In this document: positions 1 to 6,140 of the stretch, one piece after another | Numbering within the stretch: the stretch's first letter is position 1 | How the letters are laid out: each line of letters opens with the position of its first letter | DNA from: DASUPK01 sp036265435 | Lineage (GTDB): Bacteria > Actinomycetota > Thermoleophilia > Solirubrobacterales > 70-9 | DNA length: 12,416 bases | NCBI GenBank assembly: GCA_036265435.1 | Contig: DATAPB010000018.1 | Coordinates: forward strand, 1 to 12,416 | Reading direction: 5' to 3' | Position numbers and translations under genes: made by a program | The notes under the pieces: model-generated | Seen by the model: only the letters and a program-made list of their open reading frames with translations | Database searches by the model: none | Told to the model about the DNA's origin: nothing

Positions 1-204
1 AGCTCCGACTCCGGGACCACGTTCAACTCCTCACCCTCCAGCTCTTCCCCGAGCTCGTCGTCCGGTGGCGGCGGAGGCGGCGGCAACACCGGCGGCGGTG
101 GCGGTGGCGGAGGACCGGCCGCCGCGCCCCCGCCCTCGGCCCCGAGCGGTGGTGGCGGCGGCACCGGTGGCACCGCCAGCGGCACCGGCGGCACCGGGCT
201 CTAG
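1..204 (+). CDS. C-terminal end of an unidentified protein with a Ser/Gly-rich tail (partial)
   Basis: Only the last 67 codons are visible, running in frame 1 from the window edge to a TAG at 202-204. The visible part is entirely low complexity: a Ser/Pro-rich stretch of about 20 residues, then Gly runs broken by Asn, Thr, Pro and Ala, ending in G-T-G-G-T-G-L. There is no recognisable domain, so the protein cannot be identified here. Tails like this are common at the C-termini of extracytoplasmic actinobacterial proteins, for example class A penicillin-binding proteins and Ser/Thr kinases, but that is only a guess. Codon third positions are mostly G or C, which fits real coding. The gene converges on mpg, with the hairpin at 238-280 in between. 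Two other open frames across this tract (65-370 on + and 31-270 on -) are by-products of the GGC/GGT repeats. Confidence 0.6.
   Translation, partial: SSDSGTTFNSSPSSSSPSSSSGGGGGGGNTGGGGGGGGPAAAPPPSAPSGGGGGTGGTASGTGGTGL
62..200 (+). repeat. GGC/GGT/ACC low-complexity tract encoding poly-Gly/Thr
   Basis: This is a degenerate trinucleotide tract of GGC, GGT, GGA and ACC codons. It encodes Gly runs of up to eight residues interrupted by N-T, P-A-A-A-P-P-P and G-T-G motifs. It lies within the C-terminal tail of the partial gene at 1-204. Tracts of this kind are prone to length change by slippage and are often mis-assembled. Confidence 0.6.
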
Positions 205-237
205 GGCCCCGCGCTCCTTACGCTTGCAAGGCTCCGG

Positions 238-280
238 TTTCGTGCGATCGACCCCGTATACGGGGGTCAAGTGCTCGAAA
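238..280. terminator. Long imperfect hairpin between convergent genes, candidate bidirectional terminator
   Basis: The arms 238-255 and 263-280 pair around a 7-nt loop (256-262). TTTCG pairs with CGAAA at the base and GACCCC with GGGGTC at the top. Three mismatches (243/275, 247/271, 249/269) and one G-T pair lie between. The apex also contains the perfect 14-bp palindrome CCCCGTATACGGGG (252-265). The structure sits in the 99-bp gap between the TAG of the upstream + gene (204) and the stop of mpg on the minus strand (304), where a terminator serving both directions is expected. No T-run follows the stem in either direction, so this would not be a classical intrinsic terminator. T-poor stems are common in high-GC actinobacteria. 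An operator role for the palindrome cannot be excluded but is less likely between two stop codons. Confidence 0.45.
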
Positions 281-303
281 TCGGCTGGGCGACGCGGCTC
301 GCC

Positions 304-888
304 TCAGGCGGCCTTCGTTACCGCAGGTGGCCACGGTCTTGACACGAACCGGCTCCCGCTGACGGAGTAGCGCCACGGCAGATCGGCCGCCTTCGTGATG
401 CCGATCCGCGGCCCGGTGACCACCTCGGCGGCTGCCCACTCTCCGGTGGCCGGATCGAGCTCGAACGGCGGCGCCAGCAGGTCGGCCCCGTTGAGCGCGA
501 GATCGACGCCGAGCGCCTCGCTCAGCTTGCCCGGGCCCGAGCAGAGCCCCTCGACGTCGCCTCGCCCGCGTCGCTCCTTCATCAACTCGATGCCGTCGGT
601 CGGCTCGAGCGCCCGGATCAGCACCGCCGAGGCCGTGCCCTGCGGCTCGGTGACGAAGTTGAGCAGGTTGTGAATCCCGTAGGAGAGATAGACGTAGGCG
701 TGTCCCGGCGGCCCGAAGAGCACCTCGTTGCGGGCCGTCTTGCCGATGTAGGCGTGGCAGGCAGGATCGCTGGCCTCGTAGGCCTCGGTCTCGACGATGA
801 TCCCGGCGGTCTCCCTCACGCCCAGCCGCCAGCCGATCAGCTCGCGCGCGACCTCGTGCACGGAGCGGTCGAAGAAGGCGCGGTTCAC
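304..888 (-). CDS. mpg: DNA-3-methyladenine glycosylase (AAG/Mpg family)
   Basis: This is a 194-residue monofunctional base-excision repair glycosylase that removes alkylated purines such as 3-methyladenine, and hypoxanthine in characterised members. The family pattern is complete. G-I-I-V-E-T-E-A-Y (residues 29-37) holds the catalytic Glu35 and the nucleotide-flipping Tyr37, by analogy with human AAG Glu125 and Tyr127. It is followed by D-P-A-C-H, R-N-E-V-L-F-G-P-P-G-H-A-Y-V-Y, R-A-L-E-P, C-S-G-P-G-K-L and the C-terminal G-P-R-I-G-I-T-K motif. Length fits bacterial members (about 190-210 aa). The start is the GTG at 888, which overlaps the argH stop as GTGA (885-888) and puts the conserved F-F-D-R-S at residues 5-9. 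The open frame continues far upstream inside argH, but that extension is out of frame with argH and has no family similarity. It is the last gene of the operon and is probably translationally coupled to argH. Its repair role is unrelated to the amino-acid genes upstream. Confidence 0.93.
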   Translation of the reverse strand: MNRAFFDRSVHEVARELIGWRLGVRETAGIIVETEAYEASDPACHAYIGKTARNEVLFGPPGHAYVYLSYGIHNLLNFVTEPQGTASAVLIRALEPTDGIELMKERRGRGDVEGLCSGPGKLSEALGVDLALNGADLLAPPFELDPATGEWAAAEVVTGPRIGITKAADLPWRYSVSGSRFVSRPWPPAVTKAA

Positions 889-2255
889 GCGCGCAGGGCG
901 GTGAGCGCCTCGCGCGCCCGCTCGAGTTGCTCCTTCACCCTCGCCGACGAAGTGCCGCCCGGGGACACCTTCGACTCGATGGTCCGCCCGCTCTCGAGCG
1001 CCCGGCGCACCGCCTCGCGGGCGTTCTCGGGAACTCCGTTGAGCTCGGAGTCGCTCAGATCCGAGAGCGACCTGCCGGAGTCGATGGCGGTCTTCACCAG
1101 CCCGCCGACGAGTCCGTGGGCCTCCCGGAACGGCACCCCCTCCTGGACCAGGGCATCGGCGAGATCGGTCGCCGCCAGCATCTCGTCCTCCGCCGCCGCT
1201 GCCAATCGCTCCCGGTTGAAGCTCATGCCGCCGACCATCCCGGTGGCGGCGGCCAGGCACAGCTCGAGGTTGTCGATGGCGTCGAAGAGGGGCTCCTTGT
1301 CCTCCTGGAGGTCCTTGCTGTAGGCGAGCGGGAGAGCGTGCATGGTGCCCAGCAGGCTCGCGAGCGAGGCGGCGATCCGCGGCGACTTGCCCCGCAGCAG
1401 CTCGGCGGCGTCGGGGTTCTTCTTCTGGGGCATGATGCTCGAGCCGGAGGCGAACGAGTCCGGCAGCTCCACGAAGCCGAACTCCTGGCTCGACCAGAGC
1501 ACGATCTCCCCGCCGAGCCGCGACAGGTGCATGGCGCATGTCGACGCGGCGTAGAGGTAGTCGAGGGCGAAGTCGCGGTTGGACACCGCGTCCAGTGAGT
1601 TCGGGTACGGCCGCGCGAAGCCGAGGTCGGCGGCCAGTGCGTCGCGATCCACGTCCCAGTTGACCCCCGCCAGGGCGCCGGAGCCCGCCGGCATCTCGGT
1701 GGTCGCCTCCGCGACCCGGAAGAAGCGCGTGGCGTCGCGGTGGAACATCCAGAAGTACGCGAGCAGGTGGTGGCCGAGGTACACCGGCTGGGCGCGCTGC
1801 AGGTGGGTGTACGCGGGCGCCGGCCAATCGCGGTGCGTCTCGGCCTGCGCCACAAGCGTCTGCATCAGCGACTCGAGCAGGGCGATCGCGCGCGCCGAGT
1901 GCGCTCTGACGAGCAGCGCCAGATCGGTCGCGACCTGGTCGTTGCGCGACCGCGCCGTATGCAGCTTGCCCCCGACCGGCCCGATCAGCTCCGTGAGGCG
2001 CCGCTCGATCGCCATGTGGATGTCCTCGTCGTCCTTACGGAACTCGAAGGTGCCTTGATCGAGCTCCTCCGCGACGCGGTCGAGCCCACCGGTGATCTGC
2101 TCGAGCTCGCCCTCATCGAGCACCTCCAGCTTCGCGAGGATGCGCGCGTGCGCCTTCGACTGCTCGATGTCGAACGGCGCCAGGCGCCAGTCGAACGAGA
2201 TCGAGGAGTTGATCCGCCGGAAGAGCGGATCCTGTTCTTCGCGGAAGCGGCCCAT
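885..2255 (-). CDS. argH: Argininosuccinate lyase
   Basis: This 456-residue cytosolic homotetrameric lyase of the fumarase/aspartase superfamily cleaves argininosuccinate to arginine and fumarate, the last step of arginine synthesis. All three superfamily regions are visible: S-R-N-D-Q-V-A-T-D (103-111), Y-T-H-L-Q-R-A-Q-P (149-157, with the conserved His151), and the signature loop G-S-S-I-M-P-Q-K-K-N-P (271-281, with the likely catalytic Ser273). D-E-D-I-H (76-80) and the N-terminal S-I-S-F-D-W-R-L are also typical. The protein begins M-G-R-F, so the usual W-G-G-R-F N-terminus is shortened. No upstream in-frame start restores it, because the preceding codons hold neither ATG nor GTG before the next gene's stop. 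The gene lies 13 bp after the DegT-like aminotransferase and overlaps mpg by 4 bp (GTGA). No strong Shine-Dalgarno sequence precedes the ATG. Confidence 0.96.
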   Translation of the reverse strand: MGRFREEQDPLFRRINSSISFDWRLAPFDIEQSKAHARILAKLEVLDEGELEQITGGLDRVAEELDQGTFEFRKDDEDIHMAIERRLTELIGPVGGKLHTARSRNDQVATDLALLVRAHSARAIALLESLMQTLVAQAETHRDWPAPAYTHLQRAQPVYLGHHLLAYFWMFHRDATRFFRVAEATTEMPAGSGALAGVNWDVDRDALAADLGFARPYPNSLDAVSNRDFALDYLYAASTCAMHLSRLGGEIVLWSSQEFGFVELPDSFASGSSIMPQKKNPDAAELLRGKSPRIAASLASLLGTMHALPLAYSKDLQEDKEPLFDAIDNLELCLAAATGMVGGMSFNRERLAAAAEDEMLAATDLADALVQEGVPFREAHGLVGGLVKTAIDSGRSLSDLSDSELNGVPENAREAVRRALESGRTIESKVSPGGTSSARVKEQLERAREALTALRA

Positions 2256-2268
2256 GTCCGTTCGGAGT

Positions 2269-3426
2269 CTAGGGTCGCTTCCCGAGCGCCTCGGCCAGCG
2301 CCGTGCAGACGCGATCGACCTGCCCCTCGGTCATCGCGGTGAAGAACGGCAGGGCGAGGGAGCGCTCCGAAACCCGCTCCGCGATGGGGAACTCGCCCCC
2401 CACGAAGCCGAAGCGCTCACGGTATGGCGGCAGGAGGTGGATGCAGGGCAGATACGCCTTGGAAGCGACGCCGCTCTGCTCGAGCGAGGAGATCACGGCG
2501 TCGCGGTCGGTCCCCACTGGCAGCTGCACGACGAAGACGAACCAGCCGCGGCGCGCGGCGCCGTTGTTCTCGCAGGGCAGGACGATGTCGTCCTGTTCGT
2601 CCTCGCCGGCGGGTTCGGCGCCGAGCTGCGTCAGCCGCTCGCGGTACAGGGCGGCGACATTGTCGCGCGCATTGAGGAGCTCGTCCAGGCGCTCGACCTG
2701 GGCGATGCCGACGGCGGCCTGTAGATCCGAGAGCCGGTAGTTGAACCCCACGCGGTCGTGCTCGACCTGCCGATTGTTCTCCGGCGGCCGACCCTGATTC
2801 CGCTCGCTCAGCGCCCGGTCGGCGACCTCCTTGTCGGGAGTGACCAGGACTCCCCCCTCGCCGGTCGTCATCTGCTTGTTGGCATAGAAGGCGAAGACGG
2901 CGATGTTGCCCGAGGTCCCGATCTTCCTGCCCTCCCCGTCGACCGCCCCGAGGGCCTGAGCCGCATCCTCGAGCAGGCCGAGACCGCGGTCGCCGGCGAT
3001 CGCCTGCAGCGCGGGAAGGTCGGCCGGGTAGCCGAAGATGTGCACGGGCAGCAGGCCGGCCGTGGAGCCGGTGATCGCCGCCCCGGCCGCCGCGGGGTCG
3101 ATGTTCAGAGTGAGCGGGTCGATGTCGCAGAAGACGGGCGTGGCCCCCTCGTAGAGGAGCGAGTTGGCGGTGGCGACGAAGCTGAACGGGCTGGTGACGA
3201 CCTCGTCGCCCTCGCCCCAGCCCATGGCGCGAACCCCGAGGTGCAGCGCGGCGGTGCCGCTCGAGAGCGCGACGGCGTAGCCACCCCCGAGCCACTCGCC
3301 GAAGTCGTGCTCGAACTGGGCGAGCTTGGGTCCGCGGGAGAGGGCGCCGGAGCGCACGACCTCCAGCAGGAGCTCCTCCTCGCGCGGGCCCAGGTCAGGT
3401 CGTGCGAGCGGGATCGGTTCGTTCAC
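2269..3426 (-). CDS. DegT/DnrJ/EryC1/StrS-family PLP aminotransferase
   Basis: This 385-residue fold-type I PLP enzyme belongs to the family whose characterised members mostly transaminate keto groups of nucleotide-linked sugars, such as perosamine- or bacillosamine-type synthases. Landmarks are S-S-G-T-A-A-L-H (55-62, cofactor phosphate), E-D-A-A-Q-A-L-G (153-160, Asp154 to the PLP nitrogen), F-Y-A-N-K-Q-M-T-T-G-E-G-G (180-192, Schiff-base Lys184) and G-F-N-Y-R-L-S-D-L-Q-A-A. All catalytic positions are intact. The substrate is not determined by sequence. Its company (cimA/ilvE upstream, argH downstream) gives no sugar-pathway partner, so a role in amino-acid metabolism is possible but unproven. 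The start is GTG at 3426, lying inside the 3' end of cimA (32-bp overlap, 3395-3426). It is chosen because the conserved P-L-A-R-P-D-L begins at residue 6 and no later start keeps it. A weak purine-rich GAAGAGAG lies upstream. Confidence 0.88.
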   Translation of the reverse strand: MNEPIPLARPDLGPREEELLLEVVRSGALSRGPKLAQFEHDFGEWLGGGYAVALSSGTAALHLGVRAMGWGEGDEVVTSPFSFVATANSLLYEGATPVFCDIDPLTLNIDPAAAGAAITGSTAGLLPVHIFGYPADLPALQAIAGDRGLGLLEDAAQALGAVDGEGRKIGTSGNIAVFAFYANKQMTTGEGGVLVTPDKEVADRALSERNQGRPPENNRQVEHDRVGFNYRLSDLQAAVGIAQVERLDELLNARDNVAALYRERLTQLGAEPAGEDEQDDIVLPCENNGAARRGWFVFVVQLPVGTDRDAVISSLEQSGVASKAYLPCIHLLPPYRERFGFVGGEFPIAERVSERSLALPFFTAMTEGQVDRVCTALAEALGKRP

Positions 3427-4996
3427 TCGGCGTGCTGCTCTCTTCGCGTGGCTGGAAGGCGAACTCGAGCGAGTCGACCAGGGCCTCCCAGGAGGCCTCG
3501 ATGATGTTCTCGGAGACCCCGATCGAGCCCCACTCCCGCTCCCCGTCCGAGGAGTCGAGCAGCACGCGGGTCACCGCCCCGGTGCCGTGATGCTCGTCGA
3601 GAATCCGGACCTTGTAGTTAGTCAGCTCGATGTCCGCGAGATGCGGGTGGCGGTCGATGATCGCGCCGCGCAGGGCCTCGTCGAGGGCGTTCACGGGACC
3701 GTTCCCCTCGGCAGTTCGCAGGTACCGCTCGCCGTCCACCCAGACCTTGATCGTCGCCTCCGTGACCACCTTGCCGTCCTCGCGCTTCTCGACGAGGACG
3801 CGGAAGCCCTCCAGCCGGAAGAGCGGCTCGTAGCGATCGCTCTCCCTGCGCAGCAGCAGCTCGAATGAGGCGTCGGCCGCCTCGTATTGGTAGCCGCGAT
3901 GCTCGCGCTCCTTCAGGGTCCGGACCGCACGGGCCGCCTGCTCGTCGTCCAGGGGGATTCCGGCGCGCTCGGCGCGCCCGAGGACGGTGCCCTTACCCGA
4001 GAGCTCGGAGACGACCAGGTCGCGCTGGTTGCCCACCAGGTCGGGGTCCATGTGCTCGAAGGTGCGCGCGTCCGCGTTCACGCCAGCCACGTGCATGCCC
4101 CCCTTGTGCGCGAACGCGTTGCGGCCGACGAAGGGCTGGTCGGGATCCGGCGTGATGTTGAGCAGCTCGTCGATGAAGTGCGCGATGCCGGTGAGCCGGG
4201 AGAGCTGGTCCGGGCTGACGCACTCGTAGCCCATCTTCAGCTGGAGCGCCGGGAGGATCGAGGTCAGGTTGGCGTTGCCCGTCCGCTCGCCGATTCCGTT
4301 CATCGTGCCCTGGACCAGGTTCGCTCCCTCGTCCACGGCGGCGAGCGAGTTCGCGACGGCGCATTCGAGGTCGTTGTGGGTGTGGATGCCAATGGAAACC
4401 TCGAGCGCATCCACCATGTCCCTGGTCGCCTCGGCGACCTGTGCCGGCAGGCTCGAGCCGTTGGTGTCGCAGAGGGTGACATTCTCCGCGCCCGCGTCGG
4501 CAGCGGCGCGCAGGCATTCGAGCGCGTAGGCCGGGTCCTCCCGATAGCCGTCGAAGAAGTGCTCGGCATCGTAGATCACGCGCTTGCCTGCATCGACGAG
4601 GTAGGCGATCGAGTCCCGGATCATCGCCAGGTTCTCCTCGCGGCTCACCTTCGTGACCTTCTCGAGGTGCAGGCCCCAGGTCTTGCCGACCAGCGTCACG
4701 ACGGGGGCGAAGCCGCCGGCGAGCAGCCGCAGGGTCTCATCCTCGGCCGCCTCGGTGTTGCGCCGCCGGGTCATGCCGAAGGCGCAGACGGATGCCTGCC
4801 GGAGCTCCGTGTCGGCCAGCATCTCGAAGAGCTCGAGCTCCTTGGGATTGGATCCCGGGAAGCCGGCCTCGATGAACTGGATCCCGAGCTCGTCGAGCTT
4901 GCGCACGACGCGCACCTTCTCCTGCGCGGACAGGGTCATGCCCTGGCCCTGCATGCCGTCGCGCAAAGTCGTGTCGTAGAGGAGAACCTGTCGCAT
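3395..4996 (-). CDS. cimA: (R)-citramalate synthase
   Basis: This 533-residue enzyme is a DRE-TIM metallolyase that condenses pyruvate with acetyl-CoA to (R)-citramalate, the entry to threonine-independent isoleucine synthesis. The N-terminus L-Y-D-T-T-L-R-D-G (6-14) gives the metal ligand Asp8 and Arg12. H-T-H-N-D (205-209) supplies His205 and His207 of the metal site. G-E-R-T-G-N-A-N and F-A-H-K-G-G-M-H-V-A-G-V complete the barrel. Residues from about 390 on resemble the LeuA-type allosteric dimerisation domain, where end-product (isoleucine) inhibition normally acts. The length (over 500 aa) and A-G-F-P-G-S-N-P-K-E motif fit the Geobacter-type citramalate synthase subfamily rather than LeuA or homocitrate synthase. 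2-Isopropylmalate synthase is the main alternative and is less likely. The ATG at 4996 has a good ribosome binding site. A polar tail (about the last 18 residues) encodes the region overlapping the next gene. Confidence 0.88.
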   Translation of the reverse strand: MRQVLLYDTTLRDGMQGQGMTLSAQEKVRVVRKLDELGIQFIEAGFPGSNPKELELFEMLADTELRQASVCAFGMTRRRNTEAAEDETLRLLAGGFAPVVTLVGKTWGLHLEKVTKVSREENLAMIRDSIAYLVDAGKRVIYDAEHFFDGYREDPAYALECLRAAADAGAENVTLCDTNGSSLPAQVAEATRDMVDALEVSIGIHTHNDLECAVANSLAAVDEGANLVQGTMNGIGERTGNANLTSILPALQLKMGYECVSPDQLSRLTGIAHFIDELLNITPDPDQPFVGRNAFAHKGGMHVAGVNADARTFEHMDPDLVGNQRDLVVSELSGKGTVLGRAERAGIPLDDEQAARAVRTLKEREHRGYQYEAADASFELLLRRESDRYEPLFRLEGFRVLVEKREDGKVVTEATIKVWVDGERYLRTAEGNGPVNALDEALRGAIIDRHPHLADIELTNYKVRILDEHHGTGAVTRVLLDSSDGEREWGSIGVSENIIEASWEALVDSLEFAFQPREESSTPSERTDPARTT

Positions 4997-5000
4997 CGCT

Positions 5001-5006
5001 TCCTTT
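5001..5006 (-). promoter_or_regulatory. Ribosome binding site of cimA
   Basis: AAAGGA read on the minus strand, followed by AGCG and then the ATG at 4996. This 4-nt spacing, after a 114-bp gap, supports the chosen start and independent translation initiation of cimA. Confidence 0.6.
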
Positions 5007-5031
5007 CTTACTTCGAGGGTGAACGTTTTAC

Positions 5032-5100
5032 CCCTGTGAAGGGGCCCAGCGGTGACCGCGCCGCTAGACGGCTGCGGTGCCCGTAATTCGCCCTGTGAAG
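5032..5100. repeat. Direct repeat pair CCCTGTGAAG in the ilvE-cimA gap
   Basis: The 10-bp sequence CCCTGTGAAG occurs at 5032-5041 and again at 5091-5100, 59 bp apart and flanking the hairpin at 5055-5078. The first copy lies within a small CCCC/GGGG inverted repeat (5031-5044) and the second within a CGC/GCG one. They could be paired protein-binding sites or duplicated promoter elements, and chance is possible in GC-rich sequence. Confidence 0.4.
5055..5078. other. Strong hairpin between ilvE and cimA
   Basis: ACCGC-GCCG (5055-5063) pairs with CGGC-T-GCGGT (5069-5078) around the 5-nt loop CTAGA. The stem has nine G/C-rich pairs with one bulged T at 5073. On the transcribed (minus) strand no T-run follows, so it is not an obvious intrinsic terminator. 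It may reduce downstream expression, mark an RNA processing site or protect the upstream message. Confidence 0.5.
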
Positions 5101-5110
5101 CGGTGCAGCA

Positions 5111-6112
5111 TCAGGAGCCCAGGGTACCGGAGGCCGGTTCCCCGACCTCCTCGGCGTCGACCTCTGCAGGCGTCGGCTCAGGGGGTGCCTGCCCGGTTGG
5201 CTCCCCCACCGGGTCGAGCCACTCGCGGTACTCCTCGAGGCGCCCATGGAGGGCATCCTCGAACTTGCTCTGGATCACGCGGGTGATCTCACCTGGCTCG
5301 CCGAGGTCGTGGTCGTCGATCTCGCGGATCGGCACCAGCTCGGCGGCGGTCCCCGTGAGGAAGACCTCCTCGGCGAGATAGAGCTCGGCACGTGCGATGT
5401 CGCGCTCGACCACCGTGTAGCCGAGGTCGCGGGCGATCTGGATCACCGACTTCCGGCTGATGCCGTCGAGGATCGCCGAGGTGTGGCCCGGGGTGACGAT
5501 CTCGCCCTCCCGAACCAGGTAGATGTTCTCGCCCGACCCCTCGCAGACGAAGCCACGCTCGTCGAGCAGGATCGCCTCGTCGTAGCCGGCGTTGGCGCTC
5601 TCGGTCTTGGCGAGGATCGAGTTGAGGTACTGGCCGGACGCCTTCGCGTGGGGAATCAGCCCGGCCGCGGAGATGCGCCGCCAGGAGGACACCTTGGCGC
5701 GGACACCATCGCGCTTCCCCTCCTCGCCGAGATACGCGGCCCAGGGCCAGACGGCGATGAAGACGTCCACCGGCGCGCTCTTCGCATAGAGGCCCATCTC
5801 GCCGTAGCCACGGAAGGCGATCGGGCGGATGTAGCAGGCCCGCAGGCCGTTCCTCCGGATCAGCTCCTTGGTCGCCTCGCGGATCTCCTCCAGCGGGTAC
5901 TCGAGCGGCAGGTAGTAGAGCTCGGCGGACTTGGCGAGGCGGTCGAGGTGGTCCTGGTGGCGGAAGATCGCCGGCCCGATCTCAGTGTCGTAGCAGCGGA
6001 TCCCCTCGAAAACGCCCGAGCCGTAGTGCAGCCCGTGCGTCAGCACGTGCACGTTCGCCTCGTCCCAGCCGACGAACTCCCCGTTTTTCCAGATCAGCTC
6101 GGTCTTCTCCAC
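5111..6112 (-). CDS. ilvE: Branched-chain amino acid aminotransferase (class IV)
   Basis: This 333-residue fold-type IV PLP enzyme reversibly transaminates the 2-oxo acids of isoleucine, leucine and valine with glutamate, the last step of each pathway. Visible landmarks are H-Y-G-S-G-V-F-E-G-I-R (29-39), Y-I-R-P (94-97), P-H-A-K-A-S-G-Q-Y (154-162, with Schiff-base Lys157), E-G-S-G-E-N-I-Y (PLP binding) and V-F-L-T-G-T-A-A-E-L (phosphate cup). These favour ilvE over D-amino acid aminotransferase or aminodeoxychorismate lyase. The last 30 or so residues form a Pro/Glu/Ala-rich, probably disordered tail beyond the usual C-terminus. The start is a GTG at 6112, placing I-W-K-N-G-E-F at residues 7-13. 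No Shine-Dalgarno sequence is evident in the 28-bp gap after leuB, so initiation may depend on translation of leuB. It serves both the CimA-derived isoleucine route and leucine synthesis. Confidence 0.94.
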   Translation of the reverse strand: MEKTELIWKNGEFVGWDEANVHVLTHGLHYGSGVFEGIRCYDTEIGPAIFRHQDHLDRLAKSAELYYLPLEYPLEEIREATKELIRRNGLRACYIRPIAFRGYGEMGLYAKSAPVDVFIAVWPWAAYLGEEGKRDGVRAKVSSWRRISAAGLIPHAKASGQYLNSILAKTESANAGYDEAILLDERGFVCEGSGENIYLVREGEIVTPGHTSAILDGISRKSVIQIARDLGYTVVERDIARAELYLAEEVFLTGTAAELVPIREIDDHDLGEPGEITRVIQSKFEDALHGRLEEYREWLDPVGEPTGQAPPEPTPAEVDAEEVGEPASGTLGS

Positions 6113-6140
6113 GGTCGAAGAGTATGAACGATGGATTGGC

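Larger units (their letters stand above)
4997..5110 (-). promoter_or_regulatory. ilvE-cimA intergenic region, possible internal control point
   Basis: At 114 bp this is by far the longest gap inside the minus-strand gene run. It contains the hairpin at 5055-5078, two copies of a decamer (5032-5041 and 5091-5100), and the cimA ribosome binding site. Read on the minus strand, both decamers contain TTCACA, one mismatch from a -35 TTGACA, but neither has a convincing -10 about 17 bp downstream. I see no leader peptide (no ATG or GTG start on the minus strand in the gap) and no T-box motif. An internal promoter or an attenuating/processing structure is plausible but not demonstrated. Confidence 0.35.

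Noticed and set aside
65..370. 101-codon plus-strand open frame at the left edge
   Set aside because: It overlaps the Ser/Gly-rich coding tail in another frame, then the hairpin and the mpg 3' end. It is produced by the GGC repeats.
304..1827. Extended 507-codon frame for the mpg gene
   Set aside because: Only the part from GTG 888 has glycosylase similarity. The rest lies out of frame within argH and is Arg/Gly/Ala/Pro-rich noise.
3887..5086. 399-codon open frame on the plus strand opposite cimA
   Set aside because: It is antisense to a clear citramalate synthase gene, has no recognisable motifs, and its length is explained by the scarcity of stop codons in GC-rich shadow frames.
4997..5110. 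T-box or leader-peptide attenuator before cimA
   Set aside because: I found no T-box conserved sequence and no short minus-strand reading frame with Ile/Leu/Val codons. The hairpin is not followed by a T-run.
5246..6127. 293-codon plus-strand open frame opposite ilvE
   Set aside because: It is a shadow of ilvE. The composition (Leu/Asp/Val/Arg/Gly) is that of a reversed-frame translation and no domain is visible.
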